Positions 35,857 to 44,625 of a DNA stretch of 64,000 nt are shown here, in pieces. Under the pieces are notes generated by a model. It had not been told where the DNA came from. It ran no database searches and saw only the letters and a list, made by a program, of their open reading frames with translations. The position numbers and the translations under genes were made by a program. The DNA lies in the NCBI RefSeq assembly GCF_000515315.1, contig NZ_KI911562.1:2947220-3011219 (forward strand). The letters run 5' to 3'. The DNA is from Asinibacterium sp. OR53 (GTDB lineage Bacteria; Bacteroidota; Bacteroidia; Chitinophagales; Chitinophagaceae). Each line of letters starts with the position of its first letter. Positions within the stretch are counted from its first letter, which is position 1.

Positions 35857-36870
35857 ATGTTACATAGAAGACGTTTTTTGCAATTGGGGTCACTCGGACT
35901 CTCTGCTTTTTCATTTTCATCTTTCCGTATGCCTGCCGCTTCACGCAAGCCTATCGTGATCTCTACCTGGGATGCAGGTATCGAAGCGAATAAAGCCGCC
36001 TGGAAAATATTGCGCAATGGAGGCCGTGCACTCGATGCCGTAGAACAAGGGGTAATGGTAACGGAATCCTCTTTGAATTGCTGCGTAGGGTTGGGTGCCA
36101 ACCCCGACCGCGACGGACATGTAACCCTCGATGCATGTATCATGGATGAGCATGCCAACTGCGGCAGCGTTGCTTTTCTCGAACGCATAAAACATCCTGT
36201 CTCTGTAGCCCGGCGTGTAATGGAAAAAACACCACATGTAATGCTGGTAGGTGAAGGCGCGCAGCAGTTCGCTGTTGCCGAAGGCTTTCCGTTAGAGCCG
36301 GACAAACTCTCCGATGATGCTAAAAAATCTTACGAGAACTGGTTGAAGAAAAGCGAATACAAACCCGTCATCAACATTGAGAATTCAAAAAAATCAACTG
36401 CAGCAGTACCCACGCGTTTGGAAAATGGCGACTGGAACCACGATACCATTGGTATGGTGGCCATGGACGCAGAAGGCAACCTCAGCGGCAGTTGTACCAC
36501 CAGTGGTATGGCTTTTAAAATGAGAGGCCGCCTGGGCGACTCTCCCATCATTGGTGCAGGATTGTATGTTGATAACGAAGTGGGGGCCGCCACGGCCACC
36601 GGCCAGGGTGAAGACGTGATACGTATTTGCGGCACCCACCTCGTAGTTGAATTGATGCGCCAGGGATTGTCTCCCGAAAACGCCTGCAAGAAAGCAGTAG
36701 AACGCATCATTAAGATCAAAGGAGCCAAAGCCAAAGAGATACAGGTTGGATTCATTGCCATCAACAAGCGCGGTGAATATGGCGGCTATTGTATCCAGAA
36801 AGGATTCAATTTCGCCGTATGTTATGCAGATGACAAGAATTTCCTGGTAGACGGCAAGTATATTTTATAA
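35857..36870 (+). CDS. N4-(beta-N-acetylglucosaminyl)-L-asparaginase (glycosylasparaginase)
   Basis: 337 aa. The N-terminus MLHRRRFLQLGSLGLSAFSF has a twin-arginine-like signal. The Ntn-hydrolase body contains VISTWDAGIEANKAAWKIL, GANPDRDGHVTLDACIMD and the autocleavage/catalytic site NHDTIGMVA, in which the Thr becomes the nucleophile after self-cleavage, followed by GNLSGSCTTSGMAFKMRGRLGDSPIIGAG. It hydrolyses the GlcNAc-Asn link of N-glycopeptides in the periplasm. With the kinase-like gene it could feed amino-sugar salvage. Confidence 0.93.
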   Translation: MLHRRRFLQLGSLGLSAFSFSSFRMPAASRKPIVISTWDAGIEANKAAWKILRNGGRALDAVEQGVMVTESSLNCCVGLGANPDRDGHVTLDACIMDEHANCGSVAFLERIKHPVSVARRVMEKTPHVMLVGEGAQQFAVAEGFPLEPDKLSDDAKKSYENWLKKSEYKPVINIENSKKSTAAVPTRLENGDWNHDTIGMVAMDAEGNLSGSCTTSGMAFKMRGRLGDSPIIGAGLYVDNEVGAATATGQGEDVIRICGTHLVVELMRQGLSPENACKKAVERIIKIKGAKAKEIQVGFIAINKRGEYGGYCIQKGFNFAVCYADDKNFLVDGKYIL

Positions 36871-36887
36871 TACTGCGCGGCTTAATC

Positions 36888-37673
36888 TTAATCCATCGTC
36901 AGCACCGGCATCCTTGAATGATAAGACATTAATTTCCTGGTAATCCTGTTCCAGAATCCCGGCATGCAGAAATCCTTGATCGGATTGATCATGATCAGGT
37001 CGGCATTGATCCTGCCAGCAAAATTAAGCGTGCTGGTAGCCAGGTTTTTTCCTTCCAGTATGATCGATTGCACCGGTATGGTTGTGATGCTCTGGATCAC
37101 ATTCAATGTCTCGTTCAGTACCGGCAAGTTGTATTCACCGGTGCCCTTATTCCGGAGCGATACCAGGTAGATCGTGGATTTAAAATGTCTTCCCAGCAAA
37201 GCGGCCAGCTTGATACGACTCAAAGGAATATGGTCATTCAACGGTAATATGATTTTCTTGAAATGGTGCACCAATCCGCTCGCCCTTACCGCCAACACCG
37301 GCACATTCGCCTTGCGCGATAAGCGGCTGATGGAAACAGAAGACAGTACCCTCTCAAAAAAATTGAACCGCGACAACCCTACGATTACCAGGTCCATCTG
37401 GAAATGCGTGATGTAATCCGACAATTGCTGATACGGATTTCCATGAAGCATACTGATCTCCATACTACCTTCCCCGCATAGATGGTCCTTATAATGCTCC
37501 TTCATCGTCAACAATCGCTCACCAGCCAGCTTTGGTTCGTCGCCATTCAGCACATGCACCAAATGAACATTGCAGTGCAATGAATTGGAAAGTTCAATGG
37601 CCTTGGCAATAGCCCACTCGTTCTTGCTGGTAAAATCCACCGGCACGAGTATGTTATACAGGCTGTTTGTCAT
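36888..37673 (-). CDS. Universal stress protein, two UspA-like domains
   Basis: 261 aa from ATG 37673 (MTNSLYNILVPVDFTSKNE); the frame extends upstream but with no coding character. The first Usp domain is at about 5-150 (ILVPVDFTSKNEWAIAKAIELS; VIVGLSRFNFFERVLSSVSISRLSRKANVPVLAVR). The second, more diverged one is at about 155-260 (KKIILPLNDHIPLSRIKLAALLGRHF). G-x2-G-x9-G(S/T) ATP motifs are poorly kept. It converges on the asparaginase gene and lies downstream of the GT-HAD fusion. Confidence 0.88.
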   Translation of the reverse strand: MTNSLYNILVPVDFTSKNEWAIAKAIELSNSLHCNVHLVHVLNGDEPKLAGERLLTMKEHYKDHLCGEGSMEISMLHGNPYQQLSDYITHFQMDLVIVGLSRFNFFERVLSSVSISRLSRKANVPVLAVRASGLVHHFKKIILPLNDHIPLSRIKLAALLGRHFKSTIYLVSLRNKGTGEYNLPVLNETLNVIQSITTIPVQSIILEGKNLATSTLNFAGRINADLIMINPIKDFCMPGFWNRITRKLMSYHSRMPVLTMD

Positions 37674-37708
37674 AAGGTAGTTTTTAAGGGTGATGAAATA
37701 GTTGTTTG

Positions 37709-39100
37709 TTATTTTACGAACTCGAATAATGACCTGAAACTCTTTTCCCGGATGACTTTCGCCGCTACTTTTTCCAGCAACTTTTCTTTCGCACAAAAAG
37801 CCACTCCTATTCCCGCATGTCCAATCATGCATAAATCATCCCTACTATCTCCCACCGCGATGCAATTACGGAACTGCACATTAAATTTCTCACACACATA
37901 TTGCAACGCATTGGTTTTACAAAATGCATGTCCGCATACACTCTCCGGAGAAGCGAAATAACTCGATGGCATATTAACCTCACCTGTTGCTTTTCCATCG
38001 AAGAATTCCAACTGGTTGGCAACAGCGAAATCCGCATCCACATTCTTTATTATATAATTGGTAACAAGGGTGTAACCGTGACTGATGAGCCCAACCAGGT
38101 ACCCCTTCTCTTTCAACCCCCGGACAGTTTCCTTGAAATCTGCAACCATTTTTATGCCATGAATGGTATTCAATAAAGCGTCCATGCTTATTCCTTTCAA
38201 CAGCAAGCCAATGCGTTTTGTAAGAATTAAAGGATCTTTTTCGTGCTGCCGGAGGTCCTCAAGTTTCGCCGTGAAACCATATTCCCGCGCACATACATCG
38301 ATGAAGCGGTCTGTCAGCACCGTATCATCCACATCGAATACAGCCAGGCGTTTGTGTTCAGCAAGGTTTTCCTGCAATGCCTCATGCATCGCATTATTGA
38401 TCTCTTCAATCGAAGCCACATCCTGGTTTGTAGCCTTTGCGGAACTGTCTTCTTCCCTGGCTTTGCTGATGATGGCCTTGGCCACTTCCTTACTCATCTT
38501 GCCAAGTCCTTCCCAGGACTTACTCTTGTTCTCGATATAACCAATGTTTACTTCCTGTATCCTTGCTTTCATCAGGTACATATCGAGGAATATGCCAATA
38601 TCTACTCCATAATCATTGAAGAATTCCAGCTTTTTAAAGAATTGTTTTTTTCCTGCGATCATACCGCTCAGCGGCTGGGCAAAGGACGACAGGGCTGGAA
38701 AAAAAATGGCCAGCAAGGGCTTGGCTACCAGCTCGGTAACCCTGCCTGCATTGCGACTAAAACCTCCTTTTACAAAATCAGCTTCATCTGCAATCAGCGG
38801 AGCAGTCAATGCATCAATAGTATTAATGGGATAAGGATCAATATCGCCATCCAGGAACACAATGATCTCATGTTTCGCGGCATCAACACCTTCTTTCATG
38901 GAGATGCCTTTTCCCCTTGCCGCACTTTTCAACACAATGGCGCCAGCTTCTTTTGCAATTTCAGCAGTACCATCTTCTGAAGTATCGTCTATCACGATCA
39001 CTTCGTCTACATGCCGCTCTTGTTTACAAAATTGAACTACCTGCCGGATTGTATTTGCCTCATTCAAAGCAGGAATGACTACTGTAACCATAATTTCCAT
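37709..39100 (-). CDS. Glycosyltransferase (GpgS-like) - HAD phosphatase fusion
   Basis: 463 aa with two enzymes in one chain. Residues 1-~205 are a GT-A glycosyltransferase like glucosyl-3-phosphoglycerate synthase (VVIPALNEANTI; IDDTSEDGTA; LDGDID metal site; GRVTELVAKPLLAIFFPAL; QPLSGMIAGKK). A charged linker (~206-250) leads to a SerB/HAD-IB phosphatase: DVDDT (256-260), S340, K395 and GDSRDD (417-422), all four HAD motifs present. Such a pairing would make a phosphorylated glycoside and dephosphorylate it, e.g. glucosylglycerate, a compatible solute. It sits next to a universal stress gene. The substrate is inferred, not shown. Confidence 0.88.
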   Translation of the reverse strand: MEIMVTVVIPALNEANTIRQVVQFCKQERHVDEVIVIDDTSEDGTAEIAKEAGAIVLKSAARGKGISMKEGVDAAKHEIIVFLDGDIDPYPINTIDALTAPLIADEADFVKGGFSRNAGRVTELVAKPLLAIFFPALSSFAQPLSGMIAGKKQFFKKLEFFNDYGVDIGIFLDMYLMKARIQEVNIGYIENKSKSWEGLGKMSKEVAKAIISKAREEDSSAKATNQDVASIEEINNAMHEALQENLAEHKRLAVFDVDDTVLTDRFIDVCAREYGFTAKLEDLRQHEKDPLILTKRIGLLLKGISMDALLNTIHGIKMVADFKETVRGLKEKGYLVGLISHGYTLVTNYIIKNVDADFAVANQLEFFDGKATGEVNMPSSYFASPESVCGHAFCKTNALQYVCEKFNVQFRNCIAVGDSRDDLCMIGHAGIGVAFCAKEKLLEKVAAKVIREKSFRSLFEFVK

Positions 39101-39272
39101 TTTTATGCGTTAGACCTTCGCAGGCCCGACATTTCGCGGATAGCGCTTCAAAACATATACCACAATCAGAGAATACGAGCATTATTTTTTTATTTTTTTT
39201 ATCAAATTGCTTTCTCCGGCGGCATGATAGTTGGGTTGTATATCTCTTTGTCATCCAAAAATTTACCACGCC

Positions 39273-39590
39273 ATGAAAAACAAAAAACTGAGCCTGTTGG
39301 CCATCGCTGTGATTACAGCCGGATTATTTGCTTTTAAGCCTTTTTTGGGCGGAACCGTTAAAGGAACCGTCGCCCCACCCGAAGCGGGTGTAAGAGCCTG
39401 GGTTTTATCTGCTACAGATACGCTCAAGGCCAGTGTAAACCAAGGTTCGTTTGAAATTGCCGATGTAAAGCCAGGGCTTTACAAGCTAATCATCGAAGCC
39501 AAACCTCCATTCAAAAATACGTCAAAAGACGGAATTCAAGTAACCGACGGAGGTACTGTTGATGTTGGTGAAATAAAATTGAGCCAGTAG
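39273..39590 (+). CDS. Small secreted carboxypeptidase-regulatory-like domain protein
   Basis: 105 aa from ATG 39273 (MKNKKLSLLAIAVITAGLF...); a longer frame from 39231 is not credible. An N-terminal signal/anchor segment is followed by one CNA-B/carboxypeptidase-regulatory-like beta-sandwich (GTVKGTVAPPEAGVRAWVLSA; GSFEIADVKPGLYKLIIEAKPP; GGTVDVGEIKLS). It is probably periplasmic or surface-associated; the role is unknown. It stands alone between the GT-HAD gene (divergent) and a long inverted repeat. Confidence 0.8.
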   Translation: MKNKKLSLLAIAVITAGLFAFKPFLGGTVKGTVAPPEAGVRAWVLSATDTLKASVNQGSFEIADVKPGLYKLIIEAKPPFKNTSKDGIQVTDGGTVDVGEIKLSQ

Positions 39591-39604
39591 CAATGCATTA
39601 TTTG

Positions 39605-39679
39605 TTGTGAGCTGTTTGTTGTTAGATTGTTAAAAGAAGTTGTTTATCTTGGCCGCTTCTAATAACAAACAGCTCACAA
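39605..39679. repeat. 21-bp inverted repeat with 33-nt loop upstream of cutC
   Basis: Arms at 39605-39625 and 39659-39679 match at 20 of 21 positions (core TTGTGAGCTGTTTGTT). The 33-nt loop contains TATCTTGG (39645-39652), a near -7 box that could drive cutC (ATG 39690). It may be a cruciform or transcript hairpin, an operator, or a remnant of a small mobile repeat. It is not followed by a T-run on either side, so a simple terminator is unlikely. Confidence 0.7.
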
Positions 39680-39689
39680 CTTATTATTC

Positions 39690-40397
39690 ATGCTCGAAAT
39701 CGCTGTATTTAATATTCAATCTGCTTTACTGGCCGCTACAGCGGGCGCGCACCGCCTCGAATTATGCGAGAACCCCTACGATGGAGGCACCACCCCCTCT
39801 TATGGTACGTTGAAAACAGTAAGAGAAAAAATTTCCATTCCTGTTTTCCCGATCATTCGTCCGCGTGGCGGTGATTTTTTATACAACGATGCGGAATACG
39901 AAGTGATCTGCAAAGACGTACAACTTTGTAAAGAGTTGGGCTTTGACGGAGTGGTGATTGGTTTGTTGCATGCAGACGGAAGCATTGATAAAGAATGGAC
40001 AAAAAAACTGGTTGACCTCGCTTACCCCATGGAAGTTACTTTTCACCGGGCATTCGACCGTGCTGCTCATCCGTTGCAGGCTTTGGAAGACATCATTGCA
40101 TGCGGATGTAATCGTATTTTAACGAGCGGACAGGTACCCAATGCCTGGGATGGCCGCGAGTTGATCAAACAGTTGGTAGAAAAAGCAGATGACCGCATCA
40201 TCATCATGCCCGGCAGTGGTGTGCGCAGCAGCAACATCAAAGCCCTGGCCGATTTTACCGGTGCAAAAGAATTGCATTCATCCGCAAGGGAGCTCACTCC
40301 TTCCGGCATGCAATTTCAAACTACAAGCATGCAGGAAAATTTGCAGAACACGATCGTAGATACCACAGAGATCAAAAAAATGCTGGCTGCTTTGTGA
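39690..40397 (+). CDS. cutC: Copper homeostasis protein CutC
   Basis: 235 aa, complete TIM barrel: MLEIAVFNIQSALLAATAGAHRLELCENPYDGGTTPSYG, VFPIIRPRGGDFLYNDAEYEV, GVVIGLLHADGSID, VTFHRAFDRAAHP and MPGSGVRSSNI. CutC binds Cu(I) in some bacteria; its physiological role in copper tolerance is debated. The start lies 11 nt after the end of the long inverted repeat, and the next gene begins 66 nt after its stop. Confidence 0.95.
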   Translation: MLEIAVFNIQSALLAATAGAHRLELCENPYDGGTTPSYGTLKTVREKISIPVFPIIRPRGGDFLYNDAEYEVICKDVQLCKELGFDGVVIGLLHADGSIDKEWTKKLVDLAYPMEVTFHRAFDRAAHPLQALEDIIACGCNRILTSGQVPNAWDGRELIKQLVEKADDRIIIMPGSGVRSSNIKALADFTGAKELHSSARELTPSGMQFQTTSMQENLQNTIVDTTEIKKMLAAL

Positions 40398-40462
40398 ACA
40401 TCAGGGAGCGGCATTGCAATGGTTCTGATAATATCAGTACATTTAAGATAGAAATCAACTGC

Positions 40463-41971
40463 ATGAAACAATTGCTCATCAGTGTACTATTCTTATCCTT
40501 TTTCATCAAAGGCCAAACGCAGGTATCAACAGATACAGCCTGTATCATTCAACTCAACGATGTGTACGAGATCGGTCCGCTCGAAGGCGGCCGTAAAGGT
40601 GGCATGCCCCGCGTAGCATCTGTGATCGCCGATGCCAGGAAAAAATACCCCACCCTCGCTGTGTTAGCGGGCGATTTTTTAAGTCCCTCTGTAATGGGCA
40701 CCGCCCGCCTCGACGGTGAACGCGTAAACGGCGCACAAATGGTAGACCTCATGAACACCGTGGGTATTGACATGGTTACATTCGGCAACCATGAATTCGA
40801 TATCCCTTATGCAGCTTTGCAAAAAAGGATCAACGAATCGCAATTCCTTTGGATCAGTTCCAATGTGCAGTACAAAGACAGCCTCAATAAACTCTCTCCT
40901 TTTTATAAAAATTTGCATGGCTTGCAAGTGCCTTTTGTGCAACACATCGTATGGTCGCCACTCAGCAACTTGCGCATCGGGTTCTTCGCACTTACCATTG
41001 ATGCCAACCAGCAGCATTTTGTTCAGTATGAGGCGCCCGATGCAGCCCTGTCACGCGAGATCGCGGCCTTAACGGATCAGCAGGTGAATTGCATACTCGG
41101 ACTTACCCATTTATCTTATAAAGCCGATAGCACCCTGCTCAGGCAACTGCCTGCCATCAGGGGTATCCTCGGCGGACATGAACACCAGCACATGTACGTA
41201 CCTGTAGAAGACCACTTTGTAGCCAAAGCAGATGCCAACGCCAAAACGGTTTACAAACACCTGGTTTATAAAGACGGCAATGGCAACCTGCAGATACAAA
41301 GCACGCTGATAGCGCTCGACAGCAGCATCACAACCGATACCGCTGCCATAGCGCAGGTAAAAAAATGGGAAGACAGGATATACAACTCGTATATCAAAAA
41401 TGGCATCAATCCCACACACCAGTTGGCCGTTGTTACCACACCGCTGAATGGACTGGAATCGGCTATCCGTTATCACCAAACCAACCTGGGTACCCTCATC
41501 ACGGAAAGTATGTTGTTGCCTCAACCACATGCAGATGCTGCTATTTTAAACAGTGGTTCCATCCGCATCGATGATATGGTGCAGGGCCCCATCAATGAAA
41601 TGGATATTGTAAGGATATTACCTTTTGGCGGCGTGGTATGCGATGTGCAAATGAAAGGAAGCCTGTTATTGAAGATATTACAAAGCAACAATGATCGCCT
41701 GGACCTGGGCGGCTTCCTGCAAATGAGTAAAAACCTGGTTTACCAGGATAACAACTGGCAGATCAACAAAAAAGCCATCCACCCGGAAAAAACTTATACC
41801 ATCCGTACATTAGAATTTTTAACCACAGGCGCGGAAAAAGGGCTTGAATATTTCAAGGAAGGTAATCCTGATATCATCCACATTACTAAATATAACACGG
41901 CGGATAACCTTTTATCAGATATCCGCCGCTTAGTCATTGATGCATTATCGAAACAACAAGTAGCTTTCTAG
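40463..41971 (+). CDS. Secreted 5'-nucleotidase / metallophosphatase
   Basis: 502 aa from ATG 40463 (MKQLLISVLFLSFFIKGQTQ, signal peptide). The calcineurin-like domain has IIQLNDVYEIGPLEGGRKGGM (the D-x-H motif reads D-V-Y, as in the NDVYE subgroup), AGDFLSPS, TFGNHEFD and GGHEHQH. The C-terminal 5'-nucleotidase domain has NSGSIRIDD and VRILPFGGVVCDV. It probably dephosphorylates nucleotides in the periplasm. It overlaps the convergent serA gene by 4 nt (CTAG). Confidence 0.92.
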   Translation: MKQLLISVLFLSFFIKGQTQVSTDTACIIQLNDVYEIGPLEGGRKGGMPRVASVIADARKKYPTLAVLAGDFLSPSVMGTARLDGERVNGAQMVDLMNTVGIDMVTFGNHEFDIPYAALQKRINESQFLWISSNVQYKDSLNKLSPFYKNLHGLQVPFVQHIVWSPLSNLRIGFFALTIDANQQHFVQYEAPDAALSREIAALTDQQVNCILGLTHLSYKADSTLLRQLPAIRGILGGHEHQHMYVPVEDHFVAKADANAKTVYKHLVYKDGNGNLQIQSTLIALDSSITTDTAAIAQVKKWEDRIYNSYIKNGINPTHQLAVVTTPLNGLESAIRYHQTNLGTLITESMLLPQPHADAAILNSGSIRIDDMVQGPINEMDIVRILPFGGVVCDVQMKGSLLLKILQSNNDRLDLGGFLQMSKNLVYQDNNWQINKKAIHPEKTYTIRTLEFLTTGAEKGLEYFKEGNPDIIHITKYNTADNLLSDIRRLVIDALSKQQVAF

Positions 41972-43206
41972 TACAGCATCCGTACTTTGATGGTTTCTTT
42001 CACGCCGCGCAGCAATTCAAGCGCCTGCTTCGATAATTTCTTATCGATGTCCAATACCACATAACCAATTTCATCATTGGTCTTGAGGTATTGTCCCACT
42101 ATGTTGATGTTGTTCTTAGACAGTGCAGTGTTGATAGCGCTCAATACACCCGGTACGTTGTTATGGATATGCAGGATGCGATGCGCTCCTTCCACCGGGG
42201 GCAATCCGATGGCGGGCACTGTATGCGATCCGTTGGTGATACCCCTTTCGAGGTATTGGAACAATTTCAGGCTCACGTCTTCGCCGATATTCTCCTGCGC
42301 TTCTTCAGTAGAACCACCGATATGCGGTGTAAGGATCACATTGGGCAATCCCTGCATGGGCGATTCAAAACGATCACCATTCTTTTCAGGTTCCCAGGGA
42401 TACACATCGATGGCCGCCCCTTTGATATCTCCTTCCTGTATGGCTACGCTGAGCGCTTTCAGGTCTACCACTTCTCCCCTTGCATAGTTGATGAGTATGG
42501 AACCTTTCTTGAAATTCTTGATGACATTTTTATTGATCAGGTTGCGTGTCAGCGAGGTATCGGGAACATGCAATGAAATGACATCTGAATTAGCTACCAG
42601 TTCTTTCAGACTCTTGGTAGACTCTGCATTGCCTAATGGCAGCTTTGTTTCGGTATCGTAAAAACGCACTTTCATACCCAGCGCTTCGGCCAGCACACTC
42701 AGTTGCGAACCAATATTACCATAACCTACAATACCCAGCGTTTTGCCGCGCAATTCATAACTGCCTTTTGAATCTTTCATCCAGATGCCTTCATGTGCCG
42801 CCTTGTTCTTATCGGGTATACGGCGGATAAGCAGGATGCTGGCGCCGATAACCAGTTCCGCCACGCTCCTGGTATTGCTATAGGGGGCATTGAATACCAC
42901 CACACCGGCCTTGGTAGCGGCTTTGAGATCCACCTGGTTCACGCCAATACAAAAACAGCCGATGGCCTGTAATTTCTTGGCCGCTTCCAATACTTTGGAT
43001 GTAATGCGTGTTTTCGAGCGGATACCAATAAGGTGTACGTCTTTGATCTCTCTGATCAGGTCTTCTTCACTCAGGGCGCCGGTGAGCTTGCGTACATTCA
43101 CATAACCATTTTGTTTGAACTGTGCTACTGCTTTGTCACTGATGTTTTCTAGGAAGAGAATATTAATTTTTTCTTTGGGATAACTGGTGCTTGCTTGCTT
43201 GTTCAT
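41968..43206 (-). CDS. serA: D-3-phosphoglycerate dehydrogenase
   Basis: 412 aa from ATG 43206 (MNKQASTSYPKEKINILFLE). The catalytic and NAD domains contain HLIGIRSKTRITSKVL, TLGIVGYGNIGSQLSVLAEALG, LHVPDTSLTRNLINKN, and the catalytic His in LTPHIGGSTEEAQENIG. A C-terminal ACT domain (~345-412: RILHIHNNVPGVLSAINTALSKNNINI) indicates serine feedback. It is the first step of serine synthesis. Length and layout match the E. coli type. Confidence 0.96.
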   Translation of the reverse strand: MNKQASTSYPKEKINILFLENISDKAVAQFKQNGYVNVRKLTGALSEEDLIREIKDVHLIGIRSKTRITSKVLEAAKKLQAIGCFCIGVNQVDLKAATKAGVVVFNAPYSNTRSVAELVIGASILLIRRIPDKNKAAHEGIWMKDSKGSYELRGKTLGIVGYGNIGSQLSVLAEALGMKVRFYDTETKLPLGNAESTKSLKELVANSDVISLHVPDTSLTRNLINKNVIKNFKKGSILINYARGEVVDLKALSVAIQEGDIKGAAIDVYPWEPEKNGDRFESPMQGLPNVILTPHIGGSTEEAQENIGEDVSLKLFQYLERGITNGSHTVPAIGLPPVEGAHRILHIHNNVPGVLSAINTALSKNNINIVGQYLKTNDEIGYVVLDIDKKLSKQALELLRGVKETIKVRMLY

Positions 43207-43263
43207 GTTTGCGAAAATAAATGTTATTTCTGTGACTGCCATACGGATAATTTTCCACGGAAG

Positions 43264-43294
43264 TTGGCCGGAGCCTCGGCGGAGGCTATATTTG
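43264..43294 (+). promoter_or_regulatory. Promoter of the beta-lactamase-like gene with a small hairpin in the spacer
   Basis: TTG (43264-43266), 20 nt, then TATATTTG (43287-43294), an exact consensus promoter; transcription would start ~28 nt before the ATG at 43322. AGCCTC (43272-43277) and GAGGCT (43282-43287) form a 6-bp inverted repeat within the spacer, a possible regulator site. Confidence 0.65.
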
Positions 43295-43321
43295 CGGCTT
43301 TAGTGTAAATTTTAGAATCTA

Positions 43322-44563
43322 ATGTTGCGTACGATGGTCATTGCACTTCTTTCCACGTTGATGATGGCCTGTGGCTCTCCTGCTGCTAAACAACCTGCAG
43401 TTGGAGCAGATACCGGGCTTGTTCATACTGTTGCTCCAGTCACCCACCATTTCACCCCACTTACCGACAAGCAAAAAGAATACTATGCGAATGCCATAGA
43501 GCCCCTGTACCGCTCTCTACTGCTGCGCACCGGTTTCAACGGAAGTATTTTATTAGCCAAGAACGGAGAAGTGGTGTTCGAGGATTATCATGGCCTCATC
43601 AATTTCAAAACTGGCGATAGCATTACGGCCACCACACCTTTCCACCTGGCATCGGTCTCTAAAACCTTTACCGCCACCGTGGTATTACGATTGATGGAAC
43701 AGGGCAAGCTGTCACTGGATGATCATATAGAGAAATACCTGCCTAACTTCCCATACAATGGTATTACGATCAAAGACCTGCTCTCCCACCGGAGCGGACT
43801 GCCCAAGTACGATCATTTCATGACCGATGTGCGAACGGAACCTTATCGCGTTAAAAACAAGCGCGGCAAATGGGTTACCCGTTACCGCAGTTTTAAAATA
43901 GCGCCGCAGTTAACCGGTTTCGCTACCAATGAAACCGTATTGCAATACATGATCAATAACCGGCCACCTATAGAAGCTTTGCCCAACAGGCGTTTCAGCT
44001 ACTGCAATACCAATTATGCCATGCTGGCCCTGATCGTGGAAAAGATCACCGCCATCCCCTTCCCCCAATACATGCAAGACAGCGTATTTACGCCGTTGGG
44101 CATGAAGAATACCTATGTGTTCAATATCAAAGACACCGCTAACTATACCCCTTCTTATACACCCGGCCGTCGCCCTTACCCGCTCGAAAAACTGGATTGT
44201 GTTTATGGCGATAAAAACGTGTACAGCACGGTGCGGGATCTCCTCGCGTGGGACCAGTCGCTCTACCTGGGCACCCTGGTAAGCCTCCCCACACTGGAGA
44301 AAGCCTACCAGCCATACAGCAATGAACACAGGGGCGTCAAGAATTATGGCCTGGGCTGGCACCTGCTGGTGAACCCATCCGAGCCTACCATCGTTTACCA
44401 TAATGGATGGTGGCACGGCAACAACGCGGTGTTCAAACGCCTGGTGCACGACAGCGCCACAGTGATCATCCTGGGCAATAAATTCAACCCGGCCATCTGG
44501 CGGGCGGGCAAAATGAGCTCCGTATTCACCGGGCATGCCGATACCACAGTATTGGAACAATAG
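43322..44563 (+). CDS. Serine hydrolase, class C beta-lactamase / PBP-like lipoprotein
   Basis: 413 aa. The N-terminus LLSTLMMACGSPA is a lipoprotein signal. The active-site SxxK is SVSKT in FHLASVSKTFTATV; the second motif is Y-C-N in RFSYCNTNYAMLALIVE, and HNGWW provides the H/K-x-G triad. LKDLLSHRSGLPKYD is the usual box between them. The fold covers esterases, D-aminopeptidases and penicillin-binding enzymes, so lactamase activity is not assured. Confidence 0.92.
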   Translation: MLRTMVIALLSTLMMACGSPAAKQPAVGADTGLVHTVAPVTHHFTPLTDKQKEYYANAIEPLYRSLLLRTGFNGSILLAKNGEVVFEDYHGLINFKTGDSITATTPFHLASVSKTFTATVVLRLMEQGKLSLDDHIEKYLPNFPYNGITIKDLLSHRSGLPKYDHFMTDVRTEPYRVKNKRGKWVTRYRSFKIAPQLTGFATNETVLQYMINNRPPIEALPNRRFSYCNTNYAMLALIVEKITAIPFPQYMQDSVFTPLGMKNTYVFNIKDTANYTPSYTPGRRPYPLEKLDCVYGDKNVYSTVRDLLAWDQSLYLGTLVSLPTLEKAYQPYSNEHRGVKNYGLGWHLLVNPSEPTIVYHNGWWHGNNAVFKRLVHDSATVIILGNKFNPAIWRAGKMSSVFTGHADTTVLEQ

Positions 44564-44582
44564 CGGTTAACCCCTATTTTTG
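44552..44582 (+). promoter_or_regulatory. hppA promoter
   Basis: TTG (44552-44554) inside the end of the hydrolase gene, 20 nt, then TATTTTTG (44575-44582). Predicted transcript start ~44588, leaving a 38-nt leader before the ATG at 44626. Confidence 0.65.
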
Positions 44583-44625
44583 CTAACTTTTCAATAAACA
44601 CTACCAAACCAGACTAAAACCTATT

